This document shows, piece after piece, positions 48,351-60,131 of a DNA stretch of 64,000 nt; the stretch's first letter is position 1, and the number at the start of each line of letters is the position of its first letter. The position numbers and the translations under genes were made by a program. The stretch spans positions 52,902 to 116,901 of the forward strand of contig JAOTYD010000009.1 in assembly GCA_029862005.1 (NCBI GenBank), read 5' to 3'. The notes under the pieces were generated by a model that was not told the origin of the DNA, did not search any database, and saw only the letters and a list, made by a program, of their open reading frames with translations. Origin of the DNA: Gammaproteobacteria bacterium (GTDB lineage Bacteria; Pseudomonadota; Gammaproteobacteria; GCA-001735895).

Positions 48351-49303
48351 ACTGGCAAGTCCTGTTCGACTATTTCCGCCGTCATGGCCTCAATGACTGG
48401 GCACAACAACTCGAAGCAGAGGCCGGTAGCTGGCTGGTAAATCACGGCGATTATGCGCGCTGGTCGAGTGCCCTCGATACCATGCCCGAAATGACCAATA
48501 TCGGGGGAACTTTCAATCTGCCAGCGGTCACCGTGACGGGAAATTGCGTCGACCCGGCAGCACTGCGCCAGGCGTTCCAGGGTTTAATGCCATGGCGCAA
48601 GGGGCCCTACCGTATCAACGATGTTTTCATCGATACTGAATGGCGCTCCGACTTTAAGTGGGACCGGATCCTGCCACACCTGTCATCACTCGAAAGCCGG
48701 CGAATTCTTGATATCGGCTGTGGCAATGGTTATCACTGCTGGCGCATGCTCGCACATTCGCCTGAAGTCGTAGTCGGGATCGAACCCTCGGTTTTGTTCA
48801 ATTTCCAGTTTCAGGCGCTGCAGAAATACCTGAAACGGTCGGATATCGGTCTGCTGCCAATCGGCGTGGAACAATTGCCAAAAGATTTAAACTGTTTTGA
48901 TACCGTATTTTCGATGGGGGTGTTGTACCACCGCAGAAGCCCGCTCGATCATCTTTATCAACTCAAAAATTTCCTTGTTGACGGCGGTGAGCTTTGCCTG
49001 GAAACCCTCGTCATTGAAGGCAGCGAGGGCAGGGTATTACTGCCGCCGGATCGTTATGCACGCATGCGAAACGTCTGGTTCATACCGTCATCGGCCGAGT
49101 TGAAACTGTGGCTGGAACGCTGTGGGTTTACCCATGTCCGGGTTGTCGATGAATCAGTGACCAGCATCCAGGAACAGCGAGTCACCGATTGGATGCAGTT
49201 CGAATCACTGGCGCAAAGCCTGAGTAAGGACGATCCGACACTAACCGTGGAAGGATTACCGGCACCCCGGCGAGCAGTGATCCTGGCGCATAAACCAGGC
49301 TAG
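48347..49303 (+). CDS. cmoB: tRNA U34 carboxymethyltransferase
   Basis: Transfers the carboxymethyl group from carboxy-SAM to 5-hydroxyuridine 34, giving cmo5U. GTG start in GTGA overlap with cmoA. The 318-residue product has GLMPWRKGPY, IDTEWRSDFKW, SAM motif ILDIGCGNGYHCWRM and FSMGVLYHRRSPLDHL. Last gene of accA-tilS-cmoA-cmoB; ends 4 nt into the convergent GGDEF gene. Confidence 0.96.
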   Translation: MNWQVLFDYFRRHGLNDWAQQLEAEAGSWLVNHGDYARWSSALDTMPEMTNIGGTFNLPAVTVTGNCVDPAALRQAFQGLMPWRKGPYRINDVFIDTEWRSDFKWDRILPHLSSLESRRILDIGCGNGYHCWRMLAHSPEVVVGIEPSVLFNFQFQALQKYLKRSDIGLLPIGVEQLPKDLNCFDTVFSMGVLYHRRSPLDHLYQLKNFLVDGGELCLETLVIEGSEGRVLLPPDRYARMRNVWFIPSSAELKLWLERCGFTHVRVVDESVTSIQEQRVTDWMQFESLAQSLSKDDPTLTVEGLPAPRRAVILAHKPG

Positions 49304-50604
49304 TCGACGGCAACAAAAACAACCTGGTTGCGACCATTCTCCTTGGCCTTATACACGCCCTGGTCCCCGGCGTGAAACATGGCTTCAAAGTCCCCCGTCG
49401 CACCCGGTTCGAGCGTAGTGACACCAATACTGGTGGTAAGCTCGAGGCCATTCGGTTTTAATTTTTCGATATCGAGTCGAAGACTCTCTGCCTTGGCGCG
49501 TGCGTTTTCCCGCTCGCAATAATTCATCAGCACTACGAATTCTTCGCCACCGTAACGCGCGACCATATCGCTTTCTCGAAAGCTTTTATTAAGCAGCTCA
49601 CCGGTCAGTTCAAGCACCAGGTCACCGACAGCATGCCCATGGTTATCATTGACTGCTTTAAAATGATCAAGATCAACCACCAGCAAACTGATCGGGTACT
49701 CGTGCCGACGTGCCTGAGAGACGAACTTGCTGGAATAATCCATCAGGCTATGACGGTTCTGACATCCTGTGAGCTTGTCAGTTGTTGCGAGCGAGAATAA
49801 TTCCCGGCGTATGTCGTGAACCTTATCGAGCAGACGCTTATTGATAATCAGGTTGCCGATACGAACCAGCAATTCTTCATGCAGTATTGGTTTTGGCAGA
49901 AAATCATTGACCCCGGCCCGGTAAAGCGCAATGCGTCGCTGATCGTTATTCTGGTCGGGTATCGCAAGTATGGGGATAAACCCGCGGCCATCCTCGTAGG
50001 AACGTATCCGGGCGACCAATTCATCACCTTGAATCCCGGTTTTGAAAATTATCTTGGTTATGACCAGGTCGTAGGCGTCGGCGTGCGAACCATAGACCGT
50101 GACCGCGTCGAATTCCGCACTCGCTTCTTCGGCAGATTTGAAATAAGAAACTCGGTAACCGGTTTTTTTCAATTGCCCAAGGATATCCATCGCAACCTCG
50201 TCATCGTCTTCGACGAACAGTATGCGACCCTCGTAAAATAACGGGTCCAGCTGCTGCTCTATAAAGCGGACAATCTGGTCTTCGATCTGGCTTTCATTGA
50301 GCTCGTGGATTACGCCGTCCACCCTGACGTTTAACTCCTCTGCCACCAGGCCGTCCTTCTCGGTCAATAACAGTAGCGGGGTATCTTTCAGGCGTTCATG
50401 GGTATTACAGTAATCGACAAACACTTCACCGGCCCCGTCTTTAAGCCGCTGGTTGACGCAGATGATGTCGTATTGCTCGGTATCGGCAAATATGCGCGCG
50501 GACTCGACACTGTTGCCAGTGTCACTTTCAAATCCCTGCTCAGCGAAAGTACGGGTTAACATATCGCGGTAAATCGCATTGTTCTCTATTATCAAAGCGC
50601 GCAT
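49300..50604 (-). CDS. Diguanylate cyclase with two degenerate receivers
   Basis: Predicted c-di-GMP synthase. Start chosen at ATG 50604 (MRALIIENN), as the upstream frame does not look coding; 434 residues. Two N-terminal receiver-like domains (about 2-120 and 125-250) are followed by a GGDEF domain (about 270-430) with active-site motif RYGGEEF and DHFKAVND. The phospho-acceptor aspartates look replaced: ICVNQRL in the first (Asn) and LVITKIIF in the second (Lys). The second keeps EDDD and PKP. It could counter the RpfG phosphodiesterase in the same window. Convergent with cmoB, divergent from pyrG. Confidence 0.88.
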   Translation of the reverse strand: MRALIIENNAIYRDMLTRTFAEQGFESDTGNSVESARIFADTEQYDIICVNQRLKDGAGEVFVDYCNTHERLKDTPLLLLTEKDGLVAEELNVRVDGVIHELNESQIEDQIVRFIEQQLDPLFYEGRILFVEDDDEVAMDILGQLKKTGYRVSYFKSAEEASAEFDAVTVYGSHADAYDLVITKIIFKTGIQGDELVARIRSYEDGRGFIPILAIPDQNNDQRRIALYRAGVNDFLPKPILHEELLVRIGNLIINKRLLDKVHDIRRELFSLATTDKLTGCQNRHSLMDYSSKFVSQARRHEYPISLLVVDLDHFKAVNDNHGHAVGDLVLELTGELLNKSFRESDMVARYGGEEFVVLMNYCERENARAKAESLRLDIEKLKPNGLELTTSIGVTTLEPGATGDFEAMFHAGDQGVYKAKENGRNQVVFVAVD

Positions 50605-50618
50605 AAGCGGGAGTATAG

Positions 50619-54568
<3,950 letters not shown>

Positions 54569-54586
54569 CGCGGCTCCCGTGAATCC

Positions 54587-54883
54587 ATGAAGATCCTGAT
54601 TACCATACTGATCCTGGTACTCGTCGGTCTACAGTATAAATTATGGTTTGGTGACGGAAGCCTGTCGGAAGTTGTACAGCTAACGCACGAACTGGAACTT
54701 CAAAAGCAGCGATTGCAGGAACTAGAAGCACGCAATCGAATACTCGAAGCACAGGTACTGGACTTGCAGAACGGTCTCGATGCCTTTGAGGAGAAAGCCC
54801 GTAACGATCTCGGCATGATCAAGCAGGGCGAAACCTTCATCCAGCTAATTCCGAAACAGGAGGATGATGCCGATGGGGAGTAG
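54587..54883 (+). CDS. ftsB: Cell division protein FtsB
   Basis: Small bitopic divisome protein that joins FtsL and FtsQ. 98 residues: short N-terminal cytoplasmic end, one membrane helix (about 3-20, ILITILILVLVGLQYKLW), a coiled coil (28-72) and the conserved AFEEKARNDLGMIKQGE just after. Overlaps the ispD start region. Confidence 0.94.
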   Translation: MKILITILILVLVGLQYKLWFGDGSLSEVVQLTHELELQKQRLQELEARNRILEAQVLDLQNGLDAFEEKARNDLGMIKQGETFIQLIPKQEDDADGE

Positions 54884-55592
54884 TGTTCCCGTCTGGGCAA
54901 TCATTCCGGCTGCCGGCACTGGCCTGCGTATGCAGAGCGAGATCCCCAAGCAATATCTGTCTTTCCAGGGTAAAACGGTGATCGAGCATTGTCTCGATCG
55001 ATTGTTGTCACATCCTGATATCGATGGGGTCGTCGTTGTATTGCGGGATGACGATCAACACTGGGATGCGATTGCCTATGCCGCGGAGAAACCCCTGTTT
55101 ACGACCACGGGCGGGCGCCAACGCCACGACTCGGTGTATAGCGGACTCACGACGCTGCAATATCGATTTGGCAACGACGCGATTGCGCTGGTGCACGACG
55201 CGGTGCGGCCACTGGTCAGTCACCGGGACCTGAGCAACGTCATTGAAGCTGCGAGGCAACATACCGCGGGTGCGATCCTGGCGGCGCCGGTGACCGACAC
55301 CCTGAAACGACAGGGCAACGATATGGAAATTTCCGCGACGCTGTCCCGTGACGGGCTGTGGCGTGCGCTCACACCCCAGGTATTTCATTTGCAACCGTTA
55401 CTCAATGCCCTCAAACAGGTAATCGATAAAAACCTGTCAATAACCGACGACGCCGAGGCGGTTGAGCTAGTGGGTCTTGCGCCGCGACTGGTGGCCGGGG
55501 AGGCTGATAACTTCAAGATTACCTCGCCAGGGGACCTGTCGCTGGCGGAGAAAATCTGGTTAAACCAGCGTGATCAGCAAAATGATGAATAG
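54873..55592 (+). CDS. ispD: 2-C-methyl-D-erythritol 4-phosphate cytidylyltransferase
   Basis: Third step of the MEP isoprenoid pathway. Three in-frame ATGs (54864, 54867, 54873) exist; AGGAGG at 54858-54863 is best spaced for 54873. The 239-residue product has AIIPAAGTGLRMQ, KQYLSFQGKTVIEH, HDAVRPLVSHRD and ITDDAEAVE. The 3' end overlaps a small gene on the other strand by 33 nt. Confidence 0.95.
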   Translation: MGSSVPVWAIIPAAGTGLRMQSEIPKQYLSFQGKTVIEHCLDRLLSHPDIDGVVVVLRDDDQHWDAIAYAAEKPLFTTTGGRQRHDSVYSGLTTLQYRFGNDAIALVHDAVRPLVSHRDLSNVIEAARQHTAGAILAAPVTDTLKRQGNDMEISATLSRDGLWRALTPQVFHLQPLLNALKQVIDKNLSITDDAEAVELVGLAPRLVAGEADNFKITSPGDLSLAEKIWLNQRDQQNDE

Positions 55593-55739
55593 AATCACTG
55601 CGAGCATCGGCACGATATAGCCCATCCAGTCTTTCATACTTCCCTTGGGCGTATTCTCGATCACCTGCTTCGCGCGCGGAAACAGGAAAATAATCATCGC
55701 GACCAGGAACAGCGCAGAACCTATTTTCAGCCAGTCCAC
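55560..55739 (-). CDS. 59-residue two-helix membrane protein
   Basis: Short reading frame from GTG 55739 to TAA 55560, with a GGGAGA ribosome site 5 nt before the start. The product begins VDWLKIGSALFLVAMI, has a hydrophobic helix to residue 20, a basic turn FPRAKQVIENTPKGS, MKDWMGYIVPM, then a second helix rich in L, I and V ending LITLV. The pattern of two helices and a positive loop looks like a real protein. It lies downstream of the Bax-inhibitor gene and its terminator and overlaps ispD by 33 nt. Function unknown. Confidence 0.65.
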   Translation of the reverse strand: MDWLKIGSALFLVAMIIFLFPRAKQVIENTPKGSMKDWMGYIVPMLAVILFIILLITLV

Positions 55740-55755
55740 TTTTATCTCCCGTAAA

Positions 55756-55783
55756 AAATAAGCCCCGCGAACGGGGCTTATTT
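55756..55783 (-). terminator. Rho-independent terminator after the Bax-inhibitor-1 gene
   Basis: A perfect 12-bp stem AAATAAGCCCCG/CGGGGCTTATTT. Read on the minus strand it has a TTCG tetraloop and runs into a T-rich tail (TTTATTTTTTAC). It would end the leftward Bax-inhibitor transcript 20 nt after its stop. Confidence 0.85.
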
Positions 55784-55803
55784 ACTAAACGTAATGGCGA
55801 CGG

Positions 55804-56466
55804 TTAATCGTTGCCTCCAAAAGCCCCCAGCAGGTGCAGCAGGGCCTGGAACAGGTTCAGGATCGACAGGAACAGGCCGGCTGTTGTCATGATGTAATTA
55901 GTCTCCCCTTTATGGATCAGCGAAGAAGTCTCCCACAGGATGAAAGCACTCATAATCAACACGACGGCGGCATTAACCGCGAGGAACAGTGCCGGGATTC
56001 CCAGGAATATATTCAGTACAGCGGCGCCGAGTACCACCAGCATACCGACCATGACGAAACCGCCCAGAAAGCTGAAATCCTTGCGCGTGGTCAGGGCATA
56101 GCCCGAAAGGCCAAGGAAGATTGTTCCGGTGCCACCAAGGGCGGTCATGACGATACTGGGATTAACCGAAAGGTAGTAGTTCAGTACCGGGCCTAATCCG
56201 AAGCCTAGCAGGCCGGTAATGGCAAATAGTACTGGAATACCGGTGGCAGAATTTGCAGTTCTCGGTAAAACAAACCACAGCATCGCGATGGCCACGATAC
56301 TAGCGACCAGTGCCGTACCGTGCCCAATTCCCGAGATGACACCCAGGTAAGCGGCAAAAGCACTAAATAGCAATGTTCCCGACAACAGGATATAGGTATT
56401 CTTGATAACCTTGTTGGTTGACAGGATCGCTTCTTGAGAGCGTGTTACAGCAGTATTCATTTGCAT
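55804..56466 (-). CDS. Bax inhibitor-1/YccA family membrane protein
   Basis: Seven-helix membrane protein, 220 residues, of the BI-1 family (YccA/YbhL). Family landmarks: NKVIKNTYILLSGTLLFSA, GFGLGPVLNYYL, GYALTTRKDFSFLGGF and FILWETSSLIHKGETNYI. YccA modulates FtsH in E. coli; the function here is inferred only by family. Its own terminator follows. Confidence 0.88.
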   Translation of the reverse strand: MQMNTAVTRSQEAILSTNKVIKNTYILLSGTLLFSAFAAYLGVISGIGHGTALVASIVAIAMLWFVLPRTANSATGIPVLFAITGLLGFGLGPVLNYYLSVNPSIVMTALGGTGTIFLGLSGYALTTRKDFSFLGGFVMVGMLVVLGAAVLNIFLGIPALFLAVNAAVVLIMSAFILWETSSLIHKGETNYIMTTAGLFLSILNLFQALLHLLGAFGGND

Positions 56467-56666
56467 TACTATCTCCGTTTCTTAACAAATCTATTATAGA
56501 CCAATGCGCTGCATTCTAAGTTCATGGTCTGCCTATAGCAAGCCCTAAAAAAGTAGGGTTAAAGGCTGAAAACCGCATTGGGTAACGATTTGTTAAATTG
56601 GGTCATCCGATCAAAATTCAAGCCGAAATAGGCTCAATTTGCTAATGACTAGTTGCCCCAAATGAT

Positions 56667-56672
56667 TATAAT
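56667..56672 (+). promoter_or_regulatory. -10 element for tRNA-Ser
   Basis: Perfect TATAAT about 72 nt before the tRNA. No convincing -35 with 16-18 nt spacing is seen, so this is a moderate-confidence call. Confidence 0.4.
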
Positions 56673-56744
56673 ACGCCAGCGCCAGGCCGACCGGACGCCC
56701 CATCAATAGGTGCGCGCAGGCCCGGTTTGGGCATATACATATCA

Positions 56745-56832
56745 GGAGAGCTGGCAGAGTGGTCGAATGCGGCGGTCTTGAAAACCGTTGACCCGAAAGG
56801 GTCCGGGGGTTCGAATCCCTCGCTCTCCGCCA
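56745..56832 (+). tRNA. tRNA-Ser (anticodon UGA)
   Basis: 88 nt including encoded CCA. Acceptor stem GGAGAGC pairs with GCTCTCC, discriminator G, then CCA at 56830-56832. The anticodon loop CTTGAAA gives UGA at 56779-56781. A long variable arm (GACCCGAAAGGGTC) and the T loop GTTCGAATC are typical of class II tRNA-Ser. Confidence 0.97.
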
Positions 56833-56839
56833 ATTATGA

Positions 56840-56872
56840 GCCTTAATTAATTGATAATTAAGGCTTTTTTTT
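56840..56872 (+). terminator. Rho-independent terminator after tRNA-Ser
   Basis: GCCTTAATTA pairs with TAATTAAGGC around ATTGA and is followed by eight Ts. It starts 8 nt after the tRNA CCA. Confidence 0.85.
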
Positions 56873-57085
56873 GATAAAAACTCAATATGTGTACGGATTA
56901 GTGTACGGGTTGTTTGCTAGACAATTGGAACTTCTTGCACCCTCGGCGAAAACGACAAAAGCACCACACAAATAAAATATTACTCCAAGGTTAACCTAGT
57001 CAAATAAATGGGGGGAGGGGGCCTGTGAGATTTCAGAGATTTTTATTGATCCCTCATTCTCACATCAGAGGTGAATTTTAGCTCT

Positions 57086-57140
57086 AAGCGGACGCTCAGA
57101 GATTTGCGATGAGCGGCAGAAAACGACCCGAAGCGGACGC
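57086..57140 (-). repeat. Dispersed ~53-nt repeat, copy 1
   Basis: On the minus strand it reads GCGTCCGCTTCGGGTCG, then TGCCGCTCATCG, then TGAGCGTCCGCTT. Copies at 61749-61800 and 63866-63918 share the same three blocks. Possibly an extragenic palindromic or MITE-like family. Confidence 0.6.
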
Positions 57141-57143
57141 CCA

Positions 57144-57173
57144 TAAAAAAAGCCACCTCGAATGAGATGGCTT
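57144..57173 (-). terminator. Terminator after the PEP-CTERM gene
   Basis: On the minus strand AAGCCATCTC pairs with GAGGTGGCTT (with G-U pairs), loop ATTC, followed by a run of Ts. It lies 26 nt after the gene's stop. Confidence 0.8.
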
Positions 57174-57198
57174 AATAATTACCTTATTTAGCTAGGTT

Positions 57199-57837
57199 TT
57201 AGCTACGCATTCTGCGACGAGCGAAACCTACACCGAACAGACCCGCTGCAAATAGGGCGATGATTGACGGCTCAGGAACCGAAGTGCTAGGCGTGTAGGA
57301 CACGAGAAAGCCGTTACCGTTGTTGCTCAAGTTGCCCACGCCGTCGAAGGCCAGGTTTGATAAGGTCGCGTCGGTTGTGCTCAGGCTGAAGCCAAGCGTA
57401 TTCCCCAGGTTTGTGTTGCCGGAGACGACGTTGAAGTTGATCGTCCAAAGCGACCAGCCCCCTGAGGCCGGTGTCAGAGTCGTCGAGGCGGACGCGTCGC
57501 CGAGCGTGAGGCCAGCAAAATTTATCTGGACGGCGGGGAACGGAAAGTTACTGTAATTGCCGAGCGCAAACTCTAGCGTGTACATGCCCTGCTGAAGCGT
57601 CAAAGAGCTGAATGTGGTCGAAATCGAATCGTTATTCTGGAAAACGGCAGCGACCTTCCCTTCTTGATGACCTGGCGACAGGAAGCCGAAACCATCGGCG
57701 TTCCACGGTGTAGAGAAAAGATTCCCGCTCCAGTCGCCGTCGTCTTCGACATCTTGGTCGATGATGAGGGCGCCCTGCGCGCTGAGCGACACGACCAGAA
57801 GCGTCATCGCTGCCATTAGTTTGGCTTTGTATTTCAT
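57199..57837 (-). CDS. PEP-CTERM sorting-domain protein
   Basis: Secreted protein, 212 residues from ATG 57837 (AGGAGAG ribosome site upstream). A signal peptide (MKYKAKLMAAMTLLVVSLSAQGA) leads to a Ser/Thr/Asn-rich beta-type body. The C terminus carries the PEP-CTERM sorting signal: VPEPS, a hydrophobic helix (IIALFAAGLFGVGFA), and RRRMR. Such proteins are processed by an exosortase (EpsH/XrtA) and often linked to exopolysaccharide and biofilm or floc formation. No exosortase gene lies in the window. Strong sigma-54 promoter and two palindromes upstream. Confidence 0.9.
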   Translation of the reverse strand: MKYKAKLMAAMTLLVVSLSAQGALIIDQDVEDDGDWSGNLFSTPWNADGFGFLSPGHQEGKVAAVFQNNDSISTTFSSLTLQQGMYTLEFALGNYSNFPFPAVQINFAGLTLGDASASTTLTPASGGWSLWTINFNVVSGNTNLGNTLGFSLSTTDATLSNLAFDGVGNLSNNGNGFLVSYTPSTSVPEPSIIALFAAGLFGVGFARRRMRS

Positions 57838-57893
57838 GTGCTCTCCTAAAGAGTCCCTAATTGAAACAGCAATTCTGTCCAATCTGTAAAAAG

Positions 57894-57910
57894 TGCAATA
57901 AGGGGGCCAA
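57894..57910 (-). promoter_or_regulatory. Sigma-54 promoter of the PEP-CTERM gene
   Basis: On the minus strand TTGGCCCCCTTATTGCA. GG (-24) and GC (-12) are separated by exactly 10 nt, as RpoN promoters require. Predicted transcription start about 57884, some 47 nt before the ATG. Confidence 0.75.
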
Positions 57911-57972
57911 CCTATTAATCTTGAAAAAAATCATTATGTTGAGGAAAAGCAATAATTGCGTCATTGTTAAAG

Positions 57973-57989
57973 TGTAAAAATTTTTTACA
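57973..57989. promoter_or_regulatory. Upstream palindrome 1, TGTAAA-N5-TTTACA
   Basis: TGTAAAAATTTTTTACA, itself inside a longer perfect palindrome (57969-57993). Centre is about 73 bp upstream of the -24 GG. Same architecture as palindrome 2, consistent with an enhancer-binding protein site. Confidence 0.65.
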
Positions 57990-58004
57990 CTTTCCCCTTC
58001 TTAA

Positions 58005-58021
58005 TGTAAAGAATCTTTACA
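58005..58021. promoter_or_regulatory. Upstream palindrome 2, TGTAAA-N5-TTTACA
   Basis: TGTAAAGAATCTTTACA. Centre is 32 bp (three helical turns) from palindrome 1 and about 105 bp upstream of the -24 GG, so two dimers could bind on one face of the DNA. Confidence 0.65.
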
Positions 58022-58325
58022 GTGTCCGTTCCTGGCCGAAGATTGCCTCCTGCCTGGGCTCGCTGGGGGTCCGCTTACGAGAAAGCCGCCGCTCAGATTC
58101 GATCACCCAGCGTCGATCAATTGAAACCACAATCCAACTCAGACACTAGGACTTTCGAGACGCAGTCAATGTTAGTACCGTCCCATATGTATTAGATATA
58201 TTTGTTAACTGATTTATCAAAGACATGTTTTTTGGCACCTAACATAAATCAAGGCTTAATGCGCGACATTCCTGAGAAAATCGGATCTTGAAAATAAATC
58301 TACCGATAGGGATGCCTCTTCTGCA

Positions 58326-59510
58326 ATGCCAACAGAACACAGTATTTCACCATCGTGGCCGGCAGTGCTGGGTTACGGCTTTCGTCCCTTCTTTCTGCTC
58401 GCCGGAATACACGCAGTCCTGGCAATTCCGGTTTGGTTATTTTTATTGCAGGGTGTTGCCTCGTTTGCGTCACCACTACCACCTTTGGCCTGGCATGCGC
58501 ACGAGATGCTGTTTGGCTTTATCTCGGCAGCTGTAGCAGGTTTTCTACTCACTGCGGTGCCAAGCTGGACCGCAAGTCGGGGATATGCCGGTGCCCCTTT
58601 ACTTGGTTTGACGCTTTTATGGATAGCGGGACGCCTTGTAACAACCTTCCCGTTAGGCTTCACAGCACTGATGGTTGCGTTTGTCGACCTTGCTTTTATT
58701 CCTGTACTTGTGCTGACAATACTTCCTTCATTGATCCGTTCAGGAAATAAACGCAACCTGGTTTTCATCGGCATGCTTGCTGCATTGTTTGCGGCAAACC
58801 TCCATTTTCATCTTGCGGGTGCTACGAAGGTTGACCCTTTACTGCTCGGCATAAACGTCATACTGCTAATGGTGGCAATGGTTGGAGGGCGAATTCTGCC
58901 CGCATTTACCTCCTCGGGTCTCAAGGAGCGTGGTATCGATATCAGGATACGCCGTTATCCCCCGCTCGACATTGCCGCTTTGATGGCAATCCTTGCAGTG
59001 TTAATAGTCGATGTATTTTCTCCCGGAACCATTTTTGCCGCTGTGACGGCCACCGTGGCCGCGGCCTTGCTGGCCTTGCGACTGGCTCGCTGGCAAGGCC
59101 ACCGTACACTGCGCGATCCGATTATTTGGGTGCTCCACGTAGCCTACGCCTGGCTACCCATCGGTCTTGCACTCAAGGCAGCATGGTTGTTCGGGGCTCC
59201 AATTCCAGACACAAGCTGGTTACACGCGCTGACCACAGGAGCATTTTCGACAATGATTCTCGCGGTCATGAGTCGCGCTGCATTGGGACATACCGGGCGC
59301 GAGTTAGTCGTACCAGGTCTTATCGTGATCGCGTACTGCGTGATTGGGATTGCAACGCTAATGAGGGTGTTCGGGCCAATGCTACTTGCTGAGGCGTGGC
59401 GATTCTGGATGATCGGGAGCGGATCGCTCTGGAGCCTTGCTTTTTTTCTATTCGTTGTGGTCTATGCACCTATCCTCTGCAGACCCCGTGTTGATGGACG
59501 GGCGGGTTGA
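58326..59510 (+). CDS. nnrS: NnrS family heme-copper membrane protein
   Basis: Polytopic membrane protein, 394 residues, of the NnrS family linked to nitric oxide and nitrosative-stress tolerance. About twelve hydrophobic segments; family landmarks are GYGFRPFFLLAG, WHAHEMLFGF, FHLAG in the middle, GRILPAFTS and MSRAALGHTGREL. The conserved histidines in these motifs are likely heme ligands. Divergent from the PEP-CTERM gene. No denitrification gene lies nearby. Confidence 0.9.
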   Translation: MPTEHSISPSWPAVLGYGFRPFFLLAGIHAVLAIPVWLFLLQGVASFASPLPPLAWHAHEMLFGFISAAVAGFLLTAVPSWTASRGYAGAPLLGLTLLWIAGRLVTTFPLGFTALMVAFVDLAFIPVLVLTILPSLIRSGNKRNLVFIGMLAALFAANLHFHLAGATKVDPLLLGINVILLMVAMVGGRILPAFTSSGLKERGIDIRIRRYPPLDIAALMAILAVLIVDVFSPGTIFAAVTATVAAALLALRLARWQGHRTLRDPIIWVLHVAYAWLPIGLALKAAWLFGAPIPDTSWLHALTTGAFSTMILAVMSRAALGHTGRELVVPGLIVIAYCVIGIATLMRVFGPMLLAEAWRFWMIGSGSLWSLAFFLFVVVYAPILCRPRVDGRAG

Positions 59511-59567
59511 GCTGAGTGGTGGCAATACTTCGAAATTTTAAGCGATTCTCAGCAGGAGAAGATCGTC

Positions 59568-59903
59568 ATGTCCGCTGATAAAATCATCGTGCCACGAGAT
59601 GAAGAAGGTTATCTGATTGATCCCGACGATTGGTCGCCAGAGCTGGCGCTGACGCTCGCAGCCGAGGAAGGATTAGCCTTAACCGATGAACACTGGATAA
59701 TCCTGACGTTTGTGCGGGAATACTTTGCCGAGCACCTGATTACGCCGGATATCCGGCATGTCGCCAAACGTTTCGCCGAACGCACCGGCTGTGACAAGAA
59801 GGCAGGAAAGGCGCGAATTTTCGAGCTGTTTCCCTATGGTTACGTCAAGCAAACTTGCAAGGTAGCGGGTATGAAACGACCCAGGGCCTGGAGTACTGGT
59901 TAA
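59568..59903 (+). CDS. DsrC/TusE-like sulfur relay protein lacking the terminal cysteine
   Basis: Small protein of the DsrC/TusE/DsvC family, 111 residues, AGGAGA ribosome site upstream. The fold landmarks are present (DEEGYLIDPDDWSPELA, HWIILTFVREYF, FELFPYGYVKQ). The C-terminal arm keeps the upstream cysteine (QTCKVAGM) but the position 11 residues later, always cysteine in active DsrC/TusE, is tryptophan (RAWSTG). Canonical sulfur transfer through that residue is therefore not possible; a regulatory or altered role is likely. Confidence 0.85.
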   Translation: MSADKIIVPRDEEGYLIDPDDWSPELALTLAAEEGLALTDEHWIILTFVREYFAEHLITPDIRHVAKRFAERTGCDKKAGKARIFELFPYGYVKQTCKVAGMKRPRAWSTG

Positions 59904-60131
59904 CAGCCCGTAGCAACCTGGCGCGTGATAATCATTGCATGAGCAACTCATCAGGCGATAATCGGGACTAGGGTAACTAAAATGCCAGGTAATCTTCGGC
60001 CAATTCCAGTCATTGGTAGATTGAAAGTCCACAGCCAGAGGTTGCAATTACACATTAATGTTTTCATCCTGTAACCTGGCCAATAAAATCACGATCACGA
60101 CTAAATAATATCCAATAAGGTCGAATAACCT

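Larger units (their letters stand above)
56833..57198. other. 366-nt region after tRNA-Ser
   Basis: Holds the tRNA terminator (56840-56872), two GTGTACGG repeats 12 bp apart (56889-56896, 56901-56908), a purine-rich stretch (GGGGGGAGGGGG around 57010-57022), one dispersed repeat copy (57086-57140) and the PEP-CTERM terminator. No gene seen. The change of character after the tRNA suggests an old integration site, but no integrase or second att copy is visible. Confidence 0.5.
57838..58325. other. 488-nt divergent control region, PEP-CTERM and nnrS
   Basis: AT-rich. Toward the PEP-CTERM gene it holds a sigma-54 promoter (57894-57910) and two upstream palindromes (57973-57989, 58005-58021). Around 58067-58103 is a degenerate fragment of the dispersed repeat (GTCCGCTT then GCCGCTCA). 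I found no FNR/NnrR box with correct spacing for nnrS and no gene. Confidence 0.7.

Noticed and set aside
58190..58222. Possible FNR/NnrR box before nnrS (TTAACTGATTTATCAA)
   Set aside because: The half sites have 2 or 6 nt between them, not the 4 nt needed.
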